64,000 nt of DNA from Bacilli bacterium. Lineage in GTDB: Bacteria > Bacillota_I > Bacilli_A > RF39 > UBA660. A program made the translations under genes and the position numbers. Of the stretch, positions 50,959-59,199 are shown in pieces. The stretch lies in the NCBI GenBank assembly GCA_017436345.1, contig JAFSDH010000010.1, forward strand, positions 62,001 through 126,000, given 5' to 3'. The stretch's first letter is position 1. Every line of letters begins with the position of its first letter. The notes beneath the pieces were generated by a model that was not told the origin of the DNA, made no database searches, and saw nothing but the letters and a program-made list of their open reading frames with translations.

Positions 50959-50985
50959 ATTGAAGTCGAAATTTTCGACTTCAAT
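50959..50985. repeat. Perfect 13-bp inverted repeat upstream of the ABC exporter
   Basis: Arms ATTGAAGTCGAAA and TTTCGACTTCAAT around a single T. There is no T-run on either side, so it is not a simple terminator. It lies between the XRE gene end and the exporter promoter, which suits an operator or an mRNA-stabilising hairpin. Confidence 0.6.
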
Positions 50986-51042
50986 TTCTGATATTCTTCT
51001 CCTATAATTCTAAGAGTATATCTTTCTGAAAAATGATCAGTA

Positions 51043-51756
51043 TTATTTTTCACAATACTTAACTATATCATTTTCATCATAATTTTGATTTTTTAAGACT
51101 TTATAATATTCATTATTTTTATCCTTATTACATCTTATAACGTCATAAAATGGTGTATCATAATATATTGCTGTATCTGCTGTAATTTTATAACTTGAAA
51201 ATCTTGGAGCTTGTTTTATATTAACTACACTTATATAATCTAATATAAATAACATAGCAACAAAAAGTGCAAAATATCCAAAATTACATATTAATCTTTT
51301 CCCATAAGATATTTTTTTAGTAAATTTAGCTATACCTATTAATGATATTATTGCGCCCAGAACAGAATAAACACTCCCCCAGCTACTTTCACTTGGAAAT
51401 ATTGTCATTGCTGTTGTAGCTAATAGAACACCAAATATAATTAATAGTAAGCCAATTATATTATTCTTTTCAATAATCTTCTTTGTAGTATAATCAATTG
51501 TGCTAATTAGGTTTTCCTCGAATTTATCTTGATATTTATCTTTAGAAACTTTTTCACCACTTATTAAATCATTTATAGATATTTCTAAAATATCACATAA
51601 TGGTTTAAATAAAGAAAGATCAGGCATGTTTCTTCCATTTTCCCAATTACTAATAGATTTATCTGTAACACCTAATTTCTCAGCTAACTCTGATTGAGTT
51701 AATTTCTTATTCTTTCTACATTTTAATATAAATTTACCAATTTTTTCTTGATTCAT
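51043..51756 (-). CDS. XRE-family regulator with membrane helices
   Basis: A 237-residue protein: helix-turn-helix at about 12-60 (KLTQSELAEKLGVTDKSISNWENG), then about three helices (100-180) and a short external tail. It lies directly upstream of the ABC exporter in the same direction, with a long palindrome between, so it may control the exporter. ATG 51756 follows AAGGAGTG; a start three codons upstream is less likely. One of five XRE-membrane proteins in the window. Confidence 0.75.
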   Translation of the reverse strand: MNQEKIGKFILKCRKNKKLTQSELAEKLGVTDKSISNWENGRNMPDLSLFKPLCDILEISINDLISGEKVSKDKYQDKFEENLISTIDYTTKKIIEKNNIIGLLLIIFGVLLATTAMTIFPSESSWGSVYSVLGAIISLIGIAKFTKKISYGKRLICNFGYFALFVAMLFILDYISVVNIKQAPRFSSYKITADTAIYYDTPFYDVIRCNKDKNNEYYKVLKNQNYDENDIVKYCEK

Positions 51757-51871
51757 AAAAATCACTCCTTCTCATGAATTAATTATGCTACAAAATATAT
51801 AATAATAACAGGAAATATTCCTAGAGTTACTTACTCTAGTTTTACTATACATAATTCATTTCTAAAATATC

Positions 51872-53092
51872 TTAATCCTCATAATTTGGTTTAGCACAAT
51901 TTGTTAAATCAACATCGATTAATTCTAATAATTCTTTTAAATATTTATTATCAGAATCAGTAATAAACTCATGACTCTTACCTGAAAAAATCATATATTC
52001 CGGCAAATTATCATTAGTATATTGATATAGATTAGCGTCTATACTATGTCTTATTATTTCAATAACATCATAATCATACTCACCTTCAATAGGGTTTATA
52101 TATTGTAACACTAAATTACAAAATTCTCCTGATCTACAAGCTTTATATTCTTTAAGTAATGCATATTTATTATTTTCATAAATATTTAACATAACAGGAA
52201 TATCACATTTACTTTTTTTATATTCAACCGAAAAAATAAGATTATTATATGATAGATCGTCTATTGTAATTTTACTCATATCTAAATTTAAATAATCATA
52301 GTATATATTCTTTTTTTGTTCTACTTCATTAAATAATTTATTTATATTCTTCTCTTTATCATAGTTTAGAACTTGATATTCAATTATACCTGGAAACATT
52401 TCTTTAATTGATGAAACATATTCTTTTCCATCTTTTGAATAAATTATATCTTGTAATTTATTATCTTTAAAAATAGCTTTTATTGGCATAGAACTACCTG
52501 ATGAAATCGCAAGTCCTGATCCATATTCTTCATTTTCAATATAATAGCTTTGATTATATATCCACATGTATACATATTTATAACTTTGTTTCTTTTCTAT
52601 TCCAAAACCATGATAACTATAAAAAACATTAAAATCTTTATAAATAGAATCCGGATTTTCATCAAATTCTTTCTCTTTAAGAAAACTTATTACTTCATCA
52701 TATAAAAAATCCGAATCATCAACTAAATTTACTTTTAAATTTTTATTATAATAAATAAAAATGATAAAAGTTATTATGAAAAACAAAATAAGTAAAACTA
52801 ATACTTTCTTGGAATTTTTTTTATTTTTTTCTATTTCTTTTACTGTTGATATAATCGCTTTTTCTTTAGCTTCGTCACTACTATCTTTTTCACCATTTAT
52901 AAGTTCCTCAATATTTATATCTAATTCATTACATAACTTTTTATACAATGAAACATCAGGAAAACTTAATCCTCTTTCCCATTTACTTACAGCGTTTATA
53001 CTAACCCCCATTTTTTCAGCAAGTTTCTCTTGTGTCATATTTTTTTCTTTTCTTAATTTAGCAATAAATTTTCCAATTTTTTCTTGATTCAT
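51872..53092 (-). CDS. XRE-family regulator with membrane helix and large external domain
   Basis: A 406-residue protein: helix-turn-helix at 12-60 (NMTQEKLAEKMGVSINAVSKWERG), a Lys-rich linker, one helix near 96-115 and about 290 external residues rich in Tyr/Asn/Lys with five Cys. Same plan as the 21147 protein. GAGGATGTGAG precedes ATG 53092. Likely a sensor; ligand and targets unknown. Confidence 0.72.
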   Translation of the reverse strand: MNQEKIGKFIAKLRKEKNMTQEKLAEKMGVSINAVSKWERGLSFPDVSLYKKLCNELDINIEELINGEKDSSDEAKEKAIISTVKEIEKNKKNSKKVLVLLILFFIITFIIFIYYNKNLKVNLVDDSDFLYDEVISFLKEKEFDENPDSIYKDFNVFYSYHGFGIEKKQSYKYVYMWIYNQSYYIENEEYGSGLAISSGSSMPIKAIFKDNKLQDIIYSKDGKEYVSSIKEMFPGIIEYQVLNYDKEKNINKLFNEVEQKKNIYYDYLNLDMSKITIDDLSYNNLIFSVEYKKSKCDIPVMLNIYENNKYALLKEYKACRSGEFCNLVLQYINPIEGEYDYDVIEIIRHSIDANLYQYTNDNLPEYMIFSGKSHEFITDSDNKYLKELLELIDVDLTNCAKPNYED

Positions 53093-53262
53093 TTTCTCAC
53101 ATCCTCAAAAAAATATTAACACTTATATAAAATAAATAACACACACTGTTAGTTTAATTTTAAGATTATTTTCTTTCTATTTAGTTATATCATAAAAAAA
53201 GCAAATCAATCTATTGACATGCTTTATAAATTGTAATTTGTAATTAAAAAGATAGATTAAAA

Positions 53263-53922
53263 TTAATCCACCTTTTGTAATTTATTTATTCCAACTATCA
53301 TATATAATCCTAATATAATAATTACTATTCCCATACTAATACCAGTCAAGCCATTCATTAAATTTGAATTATAAACTTCTGTCTTAGCATAAGTATCTAA
53401 TAACACTATTTGTGTTAGCATTATTGAAGTTAAAGCATTAGCAAAGTTTGTTAATTTAACAGCTTTTAATATAGGTGTATGATTTCTTTTATATTTAACC
53501 ATTCCATATATTGCAGAACCAATAGACCAAAATGCAACAAGTGCAACTAAATAAGTTAAATATTCGTGCATGGTTGTATTTGTTCCTTTGTAATAAATAT
53601 AGACATTAACAAAGAAATACATTATACCTAATATCACTAACAATATTCCATTAGTAAGATAATTTTTATAACCGATTTTTTGTATTTCTTCTTTATCATC
53701 AATCAACTTTGTTTTTCTATAATCTCTTATAGAGAAAAATCTAGCAAATGATAAAACTATCATAAATATTGCATTAATGAAAAACCAAAGTGATGGTAAG
53801 GTTAATGACAACACAAATTTTACTATTGCCATAAATATATTTCCTATTGTTGTAAACACCAAGAAGAACATTATACGATCTTCTTTTTTTAATTTTTTAA
53901 ATTGTTCTATTATTTTATTCAT
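53263..53922 (-). CDS. Multi-helix membrane protein in the TetR-linked operon
   Basis: A 219-residue protein with about six helices and short loops, plus a basic cytoplasmic loop after the second helix (RDYRKTKLIDDKEE). Family not recognised. Its ATG overlaps the upstream stop (TAATG), so it is the last gene of a three-gene operon headed by the repeat protein at 54334 and probably repressed by the TetR regulator. Confidence 0.6.
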   Translation of the reverse strand: MNKIIEQFKKLKKEDRIMFFLVFTTIGNIFMAIVKFVLSLTLPSLWFFINAIFMIVLSFARFFSIRDYRKTKLIDDKEEIQKIGYKNYLTNGILLVILGIMYFFVNVYIYYKGTNTTMHEYLTYLVALVAFWSIGSAIYGMVKYKRNHTPILKAVKLTNFANALTSIMLTQIVLLDTYAKTEVYNSNLMNGLTGISMGIVIIILGLYMIVGINKLQKVD

Positions 53923-54323
53923 TAGTTTTTATTACTTTTTAAATATGAATAAATTGGATAATTTAATACACAAATTAGTAATCCTACAACTCCTGTTATC
54001 ATACCAATAATCATATCCATTTTTTCTGGACTACCAACCATTATTTTACTCATGCCAAAGCCCATAATCAAAGCTCCAACTACACCAATTATCCAAGTAA
54101 ATACTAATCCCCAATCAGTTTTTTTATTACTAACTTTTTTAGGATGCTCTTTTCTATACAAAGGTATAATACATAATAATATTATAAATCCTATAATTGC
54201 TACTATAACACCAGCTATAAATAAATCCCATTCAGGTATTAAACACATACACATACCAATTGCAAACACTAATCCACCAATTGTTCCTAGTATAATTTCT
54301 AATAAAGTTTCCTTTTTCATCAT
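53922..54323 (-). CDS. Four-helix membrane protein in the TetR-linked operon
   Basis: A 133-residue protein made of two similar helix pairs: GTIGGLVFAIGMCMCLIPEW and IIGVVGALIMGFGMSKIM each begin a pair ending IIGFIILLCIIP or VVGLLICVLNYP, so it is an internal duplication. A drug or envelope-stress role is possible. Two ATGs lie together at the start; the second (54320) fits GGGAG spacing better. Coupled to genes on both sides. Confidence 0.6.
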   Translation of the reverse strand: MMKKETLLEIILGTIGGLVFAIGMCMCLIPEWDLFIAGVIVAIIGFIILLCIIPLYRKEHPKKVSNKKTDWGLVFTWIIGVVGALIMGFGMSKIMVGSPEKMDMIIGMITGVVGLLICVLNYPIYSYLKSNKN

Positions 54324-54333
54324 TTTCTCCCAA

Positions 54334-54597
54334 CTACTTTACATATTTATCATTAATTTCTTTAGATAATTTTAATGATTCTTCAACTGTTGTTTTGTTT
54401 TTTTCTTCTAATTCTTGTTGTTCTCTATTTAATCTTTCTTTTGCTTCTTCTAAAGTTTCTCCATCTTTTTTTAAGAAAGTATCAACAAATTTATCTTCTA
54501 TTTTTTTGTATCCTCCTACAACAGTATCTTCAACTTTCTTATAACCACCAACTACAGTATCTTCTATTTTTTGGTTAGCATCTACTATTTTTGACAT
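54334..54597 (-). CDS. Repeat protein with IEDTVVGGYKK units, first gene of the TetR-linked operon
   Basis: An 87-residue soluble protein. Residues 10-45 hold three units of 11-12 residues (IEDTVVGGYKK, VEDTVVGGYKK, IEDKFVDTFLK), an amphipathic 11-residue repeat suited to lying on a membrane surface. A charged helix follows. Similar proteins beside TetR regulators and small membrane proteins occur in other Firmicutes; their role is not known to me. GAGGTGTAAAT precedes ATG 54597. A palindrome at 54622-54633 overlaps its promoter region. Confidence 0.65.
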   Translation of the reverse strand: MSKIVDANQKIEDTVVGGYKKVEDTVVGGYKKIEDKFVDTFLKKDGETLEEAKERLNREQQELEEKNKTTVEESLKLSKEINDKYVK

Positions 54598-54621
54598 ATT
54601 TACACCTCACTTTCCAAAAGA

Positions 54622-54633
54622 CAACACTTGTTG
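54622..54633. promoter_or_regulatory. TetR operator site 1
   Basis: CAACACTTGTTG, half-sites CAACA/TGTTG, 25 bp before the operon start. A second copy lies next to the TetR gene. Confidence 0.65.
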
Positions 54634-54689
54634 TTTTTTTGTAATTATATTATAATATTTATGTAAATTTTAAATCAATCAACAATTTT

Positions 54690-54701
54690 CAACATTTGTT
54701 G
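54690..54701. promoter_or_regulatory. TetR operator site 2
   Basis: CAACATTTGTTG, half-sites CAACA/TGTTG with the same 2-bp spacer as site 1, 25 bp before the TetR start codon. Suggests autoregulation. Confidence 0.65.
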
Positions 54702-54725
54702 GAATAATGATTTAAGGAGGGTAAT

Positions 54726-55247
54726 ATGAATATATCAAACAACAAAAAAAGGAAAAAATCTCAAGAGCAAATAGAAAAAATCTTTTTACAATTAATACAA
54801 AAGAAAAATATTGATGAAATTTCAGTGTCGACAATTTGTGATAAGGCTAATTTGAATCGTTCTACATTTTATTCTAATTATATTGACATTTATGATTTAG
54901 CAGAAAAAATTAAACAACAAATGGAAATAGAATTTGCACAATTTCAATTATCTAATAATGCTAAACAAGATGAAAATGGATATTTAAGCATGTTCAGATA
55001 TATTAAAGATAATCAAATATTCTTTAAAACTTATTTTAAATTAGAAGAGATATCTAAGAGTTTACCAACACAATATCGTGTAGAATTAGCAGAAAAATAT
55101 TATGATAACAAATTTATAGATTATCATATAGAATTTTTTAGAGCAGGCCTTAATGCCATAATAAAAAAATGGTTAAATAATGGATGTAAGGAAACTCCAG
55201 AAGAAATAAATGAAATTATTACAAGCGAATATAAAAACAAGAGTTAA
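54726..55247 (+). CDS. TetR-family transcriptional regulator
   Basis: A 173-residue repressor: N-terminal helix-turn-helix about 10-55 (IEKIFLQLIQKKNIDEISVSTICDKANLNRSTFYSNY), C-terminal helical ligand domain. It is divergent from the three-gene membrane operon; two CAACAnnTGTTG palindromes lie in the 128-bp gap, one near each start. AAGGAGGGTAAT precedes ATG 54726. Probably senses a membrane-active or toxic compound, by analogy with such circuits. Confidence 0.88.
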   Translation: MNISNNKKRKKSQEQIEKIFLQLIQKKNIDEISVSTICDKANLNRSTFYSNYIDIYDLAEKIKQQMEIEFAQFQLSNNAKQDENGYLSMFRYIKDNQIFFKTYFKLEEISKSLPTQYRVELAEKYYDNKFIDYHIEFFRAGLNAIIKKWLNNGCKETPEEINEIITSEYKNKS

Positions 55248-55269
55248 TGAATGAACTCTTGTCTTTTTT
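55236..55269 (+). terminator. Terminator of the TetR gene
   Basis: Arms CAAGAGTT (55238-55245) and AACTCTTG (55254-55261), then TCTTTTTT. The stop codon is in the stem. Confidence 0.8.
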
Positions 55270-55337
55270 GTTTATTACCCAACAAATTCCTATTTATCTC
55301 TAAAATTAATTATACAAAATCATATTTTAAACTACAA

Positions 55338-55365
55338 ATAAAAAGAATAGATTTCTCTATTCTAA
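55338..55365 (-). terminator. Terminator of the ABC-2/HAD operon, GAAA tetraloop
   Basis: Arms AGAATAGA (55344-55351) and TCTATTCT (55356-55363), loop GAAA, short T-run. Confidence 0.8.
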
Positions 55366-55946
55366 ATATTATTAATAATATCTTCTATACTATTAAACTT
55401 AATACTTTTAATACCAAGTTCATTTCCTTTTAAAACATTTTTACTATTATCATCAAAAAATATTGTTTCTTCTTTTTTTAAATTATATCTATCTACTATT
55501 AAATTATAAATAGCTTCATCTGGCTTAATTAAATGTTCTTGATATGAAGATACAATACCTTTAAAAATATTCATATCCATATTACTAGATACATATGAAA
55601 AACTATCTTTTGTATTATTAGATAAAATATATAAATTATATCCCTTTTTATATAAATTAACTACAATATCATAAACATCTTTCTTAAGTGGAAAAGTCTC
55701 AGGATAATCTTTAGAATCTAATAAATATTCTAACTCTTCTTTAATATCTGGATATCTTTTTTTCATATCCTCTAAATACTCACTAACACTAATCTTTCCC
55801 AACATACATTCGCTAAAATTATTTCCAAATGTAATATTAGTTATTTCCTTAGTTCTTTCTTCACTTAAATTAAATTTCTCTTTTAAATTATTATTTTTAT
55901 CATCAAAAAGAACTCCACCAATATCAAATATAATATTCTTTATCAT
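55362..55946 (-). CDS. HAD-superfamily hydrolase (YihX-like)
   Basis: A 194-residue protein with motif I IIFDIGGVLFDD, motif II YILSNNTK, a Lys in LIKPDEAIYN and motif III IFFDDNSKNV. Same subgroup as the 40201 protein, but not close to it in sequence. Last gene of a three-gene operon; its ATG overlaps the permease stop (TAATG). Substrate unknown. Confidence 0.85.
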   Translation of the reverse strand: MIKNIIFDIGGVLFDDKNNNLKEKFNLSEERTKEITNITFGNNFSECMLGKISVSEYLEDMKKRYPDIKEELEYLLDSKDYPETFPLKKDVYDIVVNLYKKGYNLYILSNNTKDSFSYVSSNMDMNIFKGIVSSYQEHLIKPDEAIYNLIVDRYNLKKEETIFFDDNSKNVLKGNELGIKSIKFNSIEDIINNI

Positions 55947-56737
55947 TATACAAGCTCCTTTTTCTCATACTTAACAAAAGATAAAATTATAAATAATAAA
56001 CTTATTCCTACCGCTATAAATATCATTATTGGATTAATTGAAACATCAATAATAACATTTCTAATATCTCCTAAAGTATAAACAGTAAAATATTTAAAGA
56101 ATTCTGTTTCTTTACTTAATTCTGAAATTATTGATAAAAAATAACTAATAAAACTAATACCTAAAGCAATTCCAAAAGTCTTTTTTGTCTTTTTAGAAAT
56201 AGTTGATATAAACAAATTAATCGTAAATAAAGGAAGCGCAATAAATAAAGGTGTAATACTAAGTAATATAAATTGTTTTCTATCAAAGTCTCCGCTTAAT
56301 TCAAGTCCTATATAATTAAATAATCCTATAATTATAATCATTAAAACTATATAAAAAATACCACAAATAACTTTATTTTTTAAAATATCTTTTCTTCTTA
56401 CTGGTAAACTATTTAAATATTCAATTGTCTTTTCACTTTCTTCTTTTAATAAAATACTAGATCCCATAATCGATGCATAAACACCTGTTATTAAAAAGAT
56501 AAATACAAATCCTTCAGTCTTTAACCAACCAAACGCACTATCCATTGACGATATATCCATATTAAATGCTTTTATTACTTCATCAGGAAACATCTTCATC
56601 ATTTCATCCATCATAGCTACACTATCACTATTAACAATTGCAGGATACATTAAATAAACAATTAAAAACATAAATAACATTATACTAGTCCATATTAAAA
56701 AACTCTTTAAATTAATCTTTAATTCTCTTTTTAACAT
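55946..56737 (-). CDS. ABC-2 type transporter permease
   Basis: A 263-residue permease with six helices (first about 12-33, then 75-255), with KEESEKTIEYLNSLPVRRKDILKNK, the cytoplasmic loop typical of ABC-2 exporters. It follows the ATPase gene by 8 nt and so forms its membrane partner. The pair resembles bacitracin/lantibiotic-type or Na+ efflux exporters; the cargo cannot be told. AGGTGATATT precedes ATG 56737. Confidence 0.85.
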   Translation of the reverse strand: MLKRELKINLKSFLIWTSIMLFMFLIVYLMYPAIVNSDSVAMMDEMMKMFPDEVIKAFNMDISSMDSAFGWLKTEGFVFIFLITGVYASIMGSSILLKEESEKTIEYLNSLPVRRKDILKNKVICGIFYIVLMIIIIGLFNYIGLELSGDFDRKQFILLSITPLFIALPLFTINLFISTISKKTKKTFGIALGISFISYFLSIISELSKETEFFKYFTVYTLGDIRNVIIDVSINPIMIFIAVGISLLFIILSFVKYEKKELV

Positions 56738-56745
56738 AATATCAC

Positions 56746-57627
56746 CTACTTATAATACTCAATAAATAAATCTTCGATCGATACTTCTTCAATTAGTAAC
56801 TTATCAATCTTAAAATTAGATAATTTTTTTATTAAAATATCAGGACTTAAATTATTAATAAATTTAATCTTATCAATAGATTCATCTATTACTTTTAAAT
56901 TAAGTTCTTTTTTTATCTTTTCAATTTCTTTACTATTAATAGTTAAATAAGTAATATTATCTTTTTCTATATTCTCTCTAATATCTTCTTTAATAATTTT
57001 CCCATCTTTAATAAATCCAATTCGATCACATATCTTAGCAACTTCACTTAGTATATGAGTTGAATAAAGAATTGTTGTCCCTTTTTTCTTTTCTTCAAGT
57101 AATAATTCATAAAAAGTATTTTGCATAATTGGATCTAAACCACTAGTAGGTTCATCTAATATTAATATTTTAGGACTATGCATTAATGAAAGAATAATAC
57201 CTAATTTTTTAGAATTACCTAAAGATAAATCTTCTATTTTTTTAGATTCATCAAGTAAAAATAATTTAACTAATTCTTTTCTTCTTTTATTTACTTTTTT
57301 ATCATAAAAAGACTCATGATAATCAAGTATTTCTCTTACTGTTAAATCATCATATAAATTAATTTCACTAGGTAAATATCCTATTTCTTTTTTTAAAGAA
57401 GTATCATTTTTATCAAATTCTTTTCCATTAATAAATATATCACCACTAGTTTTATTAATTAATCCCATTAATGTGCGAATAGTAGTACTTTTACCTGCAC
57501 CATTAGGACCAATAAATCCATATACTTCACCACTATTTAATTTAATAGAAACATCTTCTACTCCCCTAACCTTGCCATAATACTTTTTTAAATTAATTAT
57601 TTCTAATACAACATTATCTTTCTTCAT
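56746..57627 (-). CDS. ABC transporter ATP-binding protein
   Basis: A 293-residue ATPase: Walker A GPNGAGKST near 38-46, signature LSLGN near 135 (Gly-Gly replaced by Leu-Gly), Walker B ILILDEPTSGLD and the His switch STHILSEV. A C-terminal part of about 75 residues after 215 is typical of the drug/lantibiotic exporter group. First gene of the ATPase-permease-HAD operon. AGGTGATTAT precedes ATG 57627. Confidence 0.92.
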   Translation of the reverse strand: MKKDNVVLEIINLKKYYGKVRGVEDVSIKLNSGEVYGFIGPNGAGKSTTIRTLMGLINKTSGDIFINGKEFDKNDTSLKKEIGYLPSEINLYDDLTVREILDYHESFYDKKVNKRRKELVKLFLLDESKKIEDLSLGNSKKLGIILSLMHSPKILILDEPTSGLDPIMQNTFYELLLEEKKKGTTILYSTHILSEVAKICDRIGFIKDGKIIKEDIRENIEKDNITYLTINSKEIEKIKKELNLKVIDESIDKIKFINNLSPDILIKKLSNFKIDKLLIEEVSIEDLFIEYYK

Positions 57628-57635
57628 ATAATCAC

Positions 57636-57887
57636 CTAAAAATACATCTCATTTAAAATATCTAAATCTTCTTTTGTTACTTTATAATTATCATATTCCA
57701 GTGGTATTACACTATCTATATTACAATAAGGACATTCAGCAGTTAAACCATCACTACCCGCTATATAGTTTTCTATTTCCTTATAATCGAACTCTTTTTT
57801 ACAATAAATACATACACACTTTTTATCTCTCAATAATTCTTCATTATTTGAAGTTAATCGATGTAAATTATAATATTTTTCTTCCAT
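57636..57887 (-). CDS. Small zinc-binding cytoplasmic protein
   Basis: An 83-residue protein with two CxxC pairs, CIYC and CPYC (about 26-29 and 52-55), 22 residues apart, as in a zinc ribbon, and a C-terminal acidic helix. The KCVCIYCKKEF ... AECPYCNIDSVI pattern is that of a small uncharacterised Firmicutes protein. Extended -10 TGTTATAAT at 57911-57903; GGTGATAGA precedes ATG 57887. It lies 8 nt before the ABC ATPase gene, with no terminator, and may be in its operon. Confidence 0.65.
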   Translation of the reverse strand: MEEKYYNLHRLTSNNEELLRDKKCVCIYCKKEFDYKEIENYIAGSDGLTAECPYCNIDSVIPLEYDNYKVTKEDLDILNEMYF

Positions 57888-57902
57888 TCTATCACCAATT
57901 TA

Positions 57903-57911
57903 ATTATAACA
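57903..57911 (-). promoter_or_regulatory. Extended -10 promoter of the zinc-protein / ABC operon
   Basis: TGTTATAAT on the minus strand, 15 nt before ATG 57887. Confidence 0.55.
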
Positions 57912-57928
57912 TAAAAAACAAATAAATA

Positions 57929-58882
57929 TTATTCGTTAACTATTTCTAAACCACAATTATTACTTATATCAGAAAATATAACTTTATTCTTCTTTTTTAA
58001 AGTTACTTTAATAACTGAATCAACACTTTCAAATATTTCTTTAGCCATACTACCATTAACAGGCGCTTTTAACATTAAACTATTATTATTATCACATTCT
58101 ATTTCTAAAATATATTTTCTCTTCTTTAAAATAATATTTACTTTACCATTTTCTATTTCAAACTTTTCTATTTTAGAAAAATTATAAGTCGCAAATCTAT
58201 ATTCTTTATCATTTACAATCAAACTACATATTAATCCTTTAAAATTAAAAATTTTAAAAGAAATATCAGCAATTGAAAACATAAAAGAACAATTCTTATT
58301 CTTAAAACAATTTCCTTCTCCCCAAATATATCTTTTAGGAAAAGATTTTCCATAGTCTTTTTCTATATATCCAACCCCATCTAAAAATTCTATTTTTTTA
58401 TCATTTAAACTAATAAATCCTGATACTTTATTTTCCATTTTTAAAATTGCATGATTACATTCCATAAAAGGAATATAAGAAAATATTCCCATGATATTAG
58501 GAAAAATTATCTTTTTATTTATATTTATTCCTTTACTATATTTTAAATCACCAAATAACTTTAACTCTAAATCTCTATCTTCTATATCAATATGAATTCT
58601 ATTCTCAGAAAAATAATTATTACCTATCCTAATCCAAAAAGGATCATTATTATATTCAAAATCATCTATATTATAATTTACATACCAAGATTCTTTCTTC
58701 GTAACGACTTGAATAAAAGCACCTTTTTTGCCATTATTAATACTAATCCCTGGTATAAAAGATATAACAAAATCATTAACAACATTCTTAAAATAATATC
58801 CTTCAAAGTAATTAATATTACTATTTAAATATTTTCCACCCTGAAATACTTCTGGATTTTTTATTAAATATAATTTTCTCAT
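57929..58882 (-). CDS. Tocopherol-cyclase-family (VTE1-like) protein
   Basis: A 317-residue soluble protein with features of the bacterial tocopherol cyclase-like family: NYFEGYYFK near 24-32, PFMECNHAIL near 137-146 and the signature DGVGYIEKDYGKSFPKRYIWGEGN near 167-190. In plants VTE1 closes the chromanol ring; in bacteria of this kind, which lack tocopherol, the role is unknown and binding of a prenylated or lipid ligand is only a guess. No clear ribosome site precedes ATG 58882, unlike other genes here. Confidence 0.75.
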   Translation of the reverse strand: MRKLYLIKNPEVFQGGKYLNSNINYFEGYYFKNVVNDFVISFIPGISINNGKKGAFIQVVTKKESWYVNYNIDDFEYNNDPFWIRIGNNYFSENRIHIDIEDRDLELKLFGDLKYSKGININKKIIFPNIMGIFSYIPFMECNHAILKMENKVSGFISLNDKKIEFLDGVGYIEKDYGKSFPKRYIWGEGNCFKNKNCSFMFSIADISFKIFNFKGLICSLIVNDKEYRFATYNFSKIEKFEIENGKVNIILKKRKYILEIECDNNNSLMLKAPVNGSMAKEIFESVDSVIKVTLKKKNKVIFSDISNNCGLEIVNE

Positions 58883-58904
58883 ATTAAATAATATGAAAAC
58901 TCAA

Positions 58905-58932
58905 TAAAAAAATAACATAATATGTTATTTTT
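58905..58932 (-). terminator. Terminator after the 58932-59192 gene
   Basis: A 10-bp stem AAATAACATA (58910-58919) with TATGTTATTT (58921-58930), then T-rich sequence. The loop is only one base, so the real stem is shorter. Confidence 0.75.
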
Positions 58933-59192
58933 CATTCTATATATGCCCAAATTAAAAACTCATCTAACAAAGTAAAAGAAGCACCATGTATTTCACCTTC
59001 ACTATTAGTATAGTAAACAACAATATATCCTAAACCTTGATATACCTTTTCCTCTTTAGTTTCTTTTTCATCTATCGTAATCAAAGGACGAATATCTTGA
59101 AAAGGCTTACTTTTAATTCGATAAGCATCTATTCCTACAAATATTAAATATATTATAATGATATCAATAATTAAAAAGATAATCTTTTTCAT
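58932..59192 (-). CDS. Small membrane-anchored protein
   Basis: An 86-residue protein with one N-terminal helix (about 3-22) and a small external domain (KVYQGLGYIVVYYTNSEGEIHGASFTLL). Similar small proteins occur widely in Firmicutes without a known role. It follows the NUDIX gene by 7 nt, so the two are probably co-transcribed. GTAGGTG precedes ATG 59192. Confidence 0.6.
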   Translation of the reverse strand: MKKIIFLIIDIIIIYLIFVGIDAYRIKSKPFQDIRPLITIDEKETKEEKVYQGLGYIVVYYTNSEGEIHGASFTLLDEFLIWAYIE

Positions 59193-59199
59193 AAAACAC

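Noticed and set aside
54334-54597. Tandem DNA repeat in the 87-aa gene as a satellite
   Set aside because: It is an in-frame 11-residue protein repeat with silent differences between units, so it is under coding selection.
55251-55433. ORF of 60 residues after the TetR gene
   Set aside because: It starts inside the TetR terminator and runs over the terminator of the convergent gene; no ribosome site.
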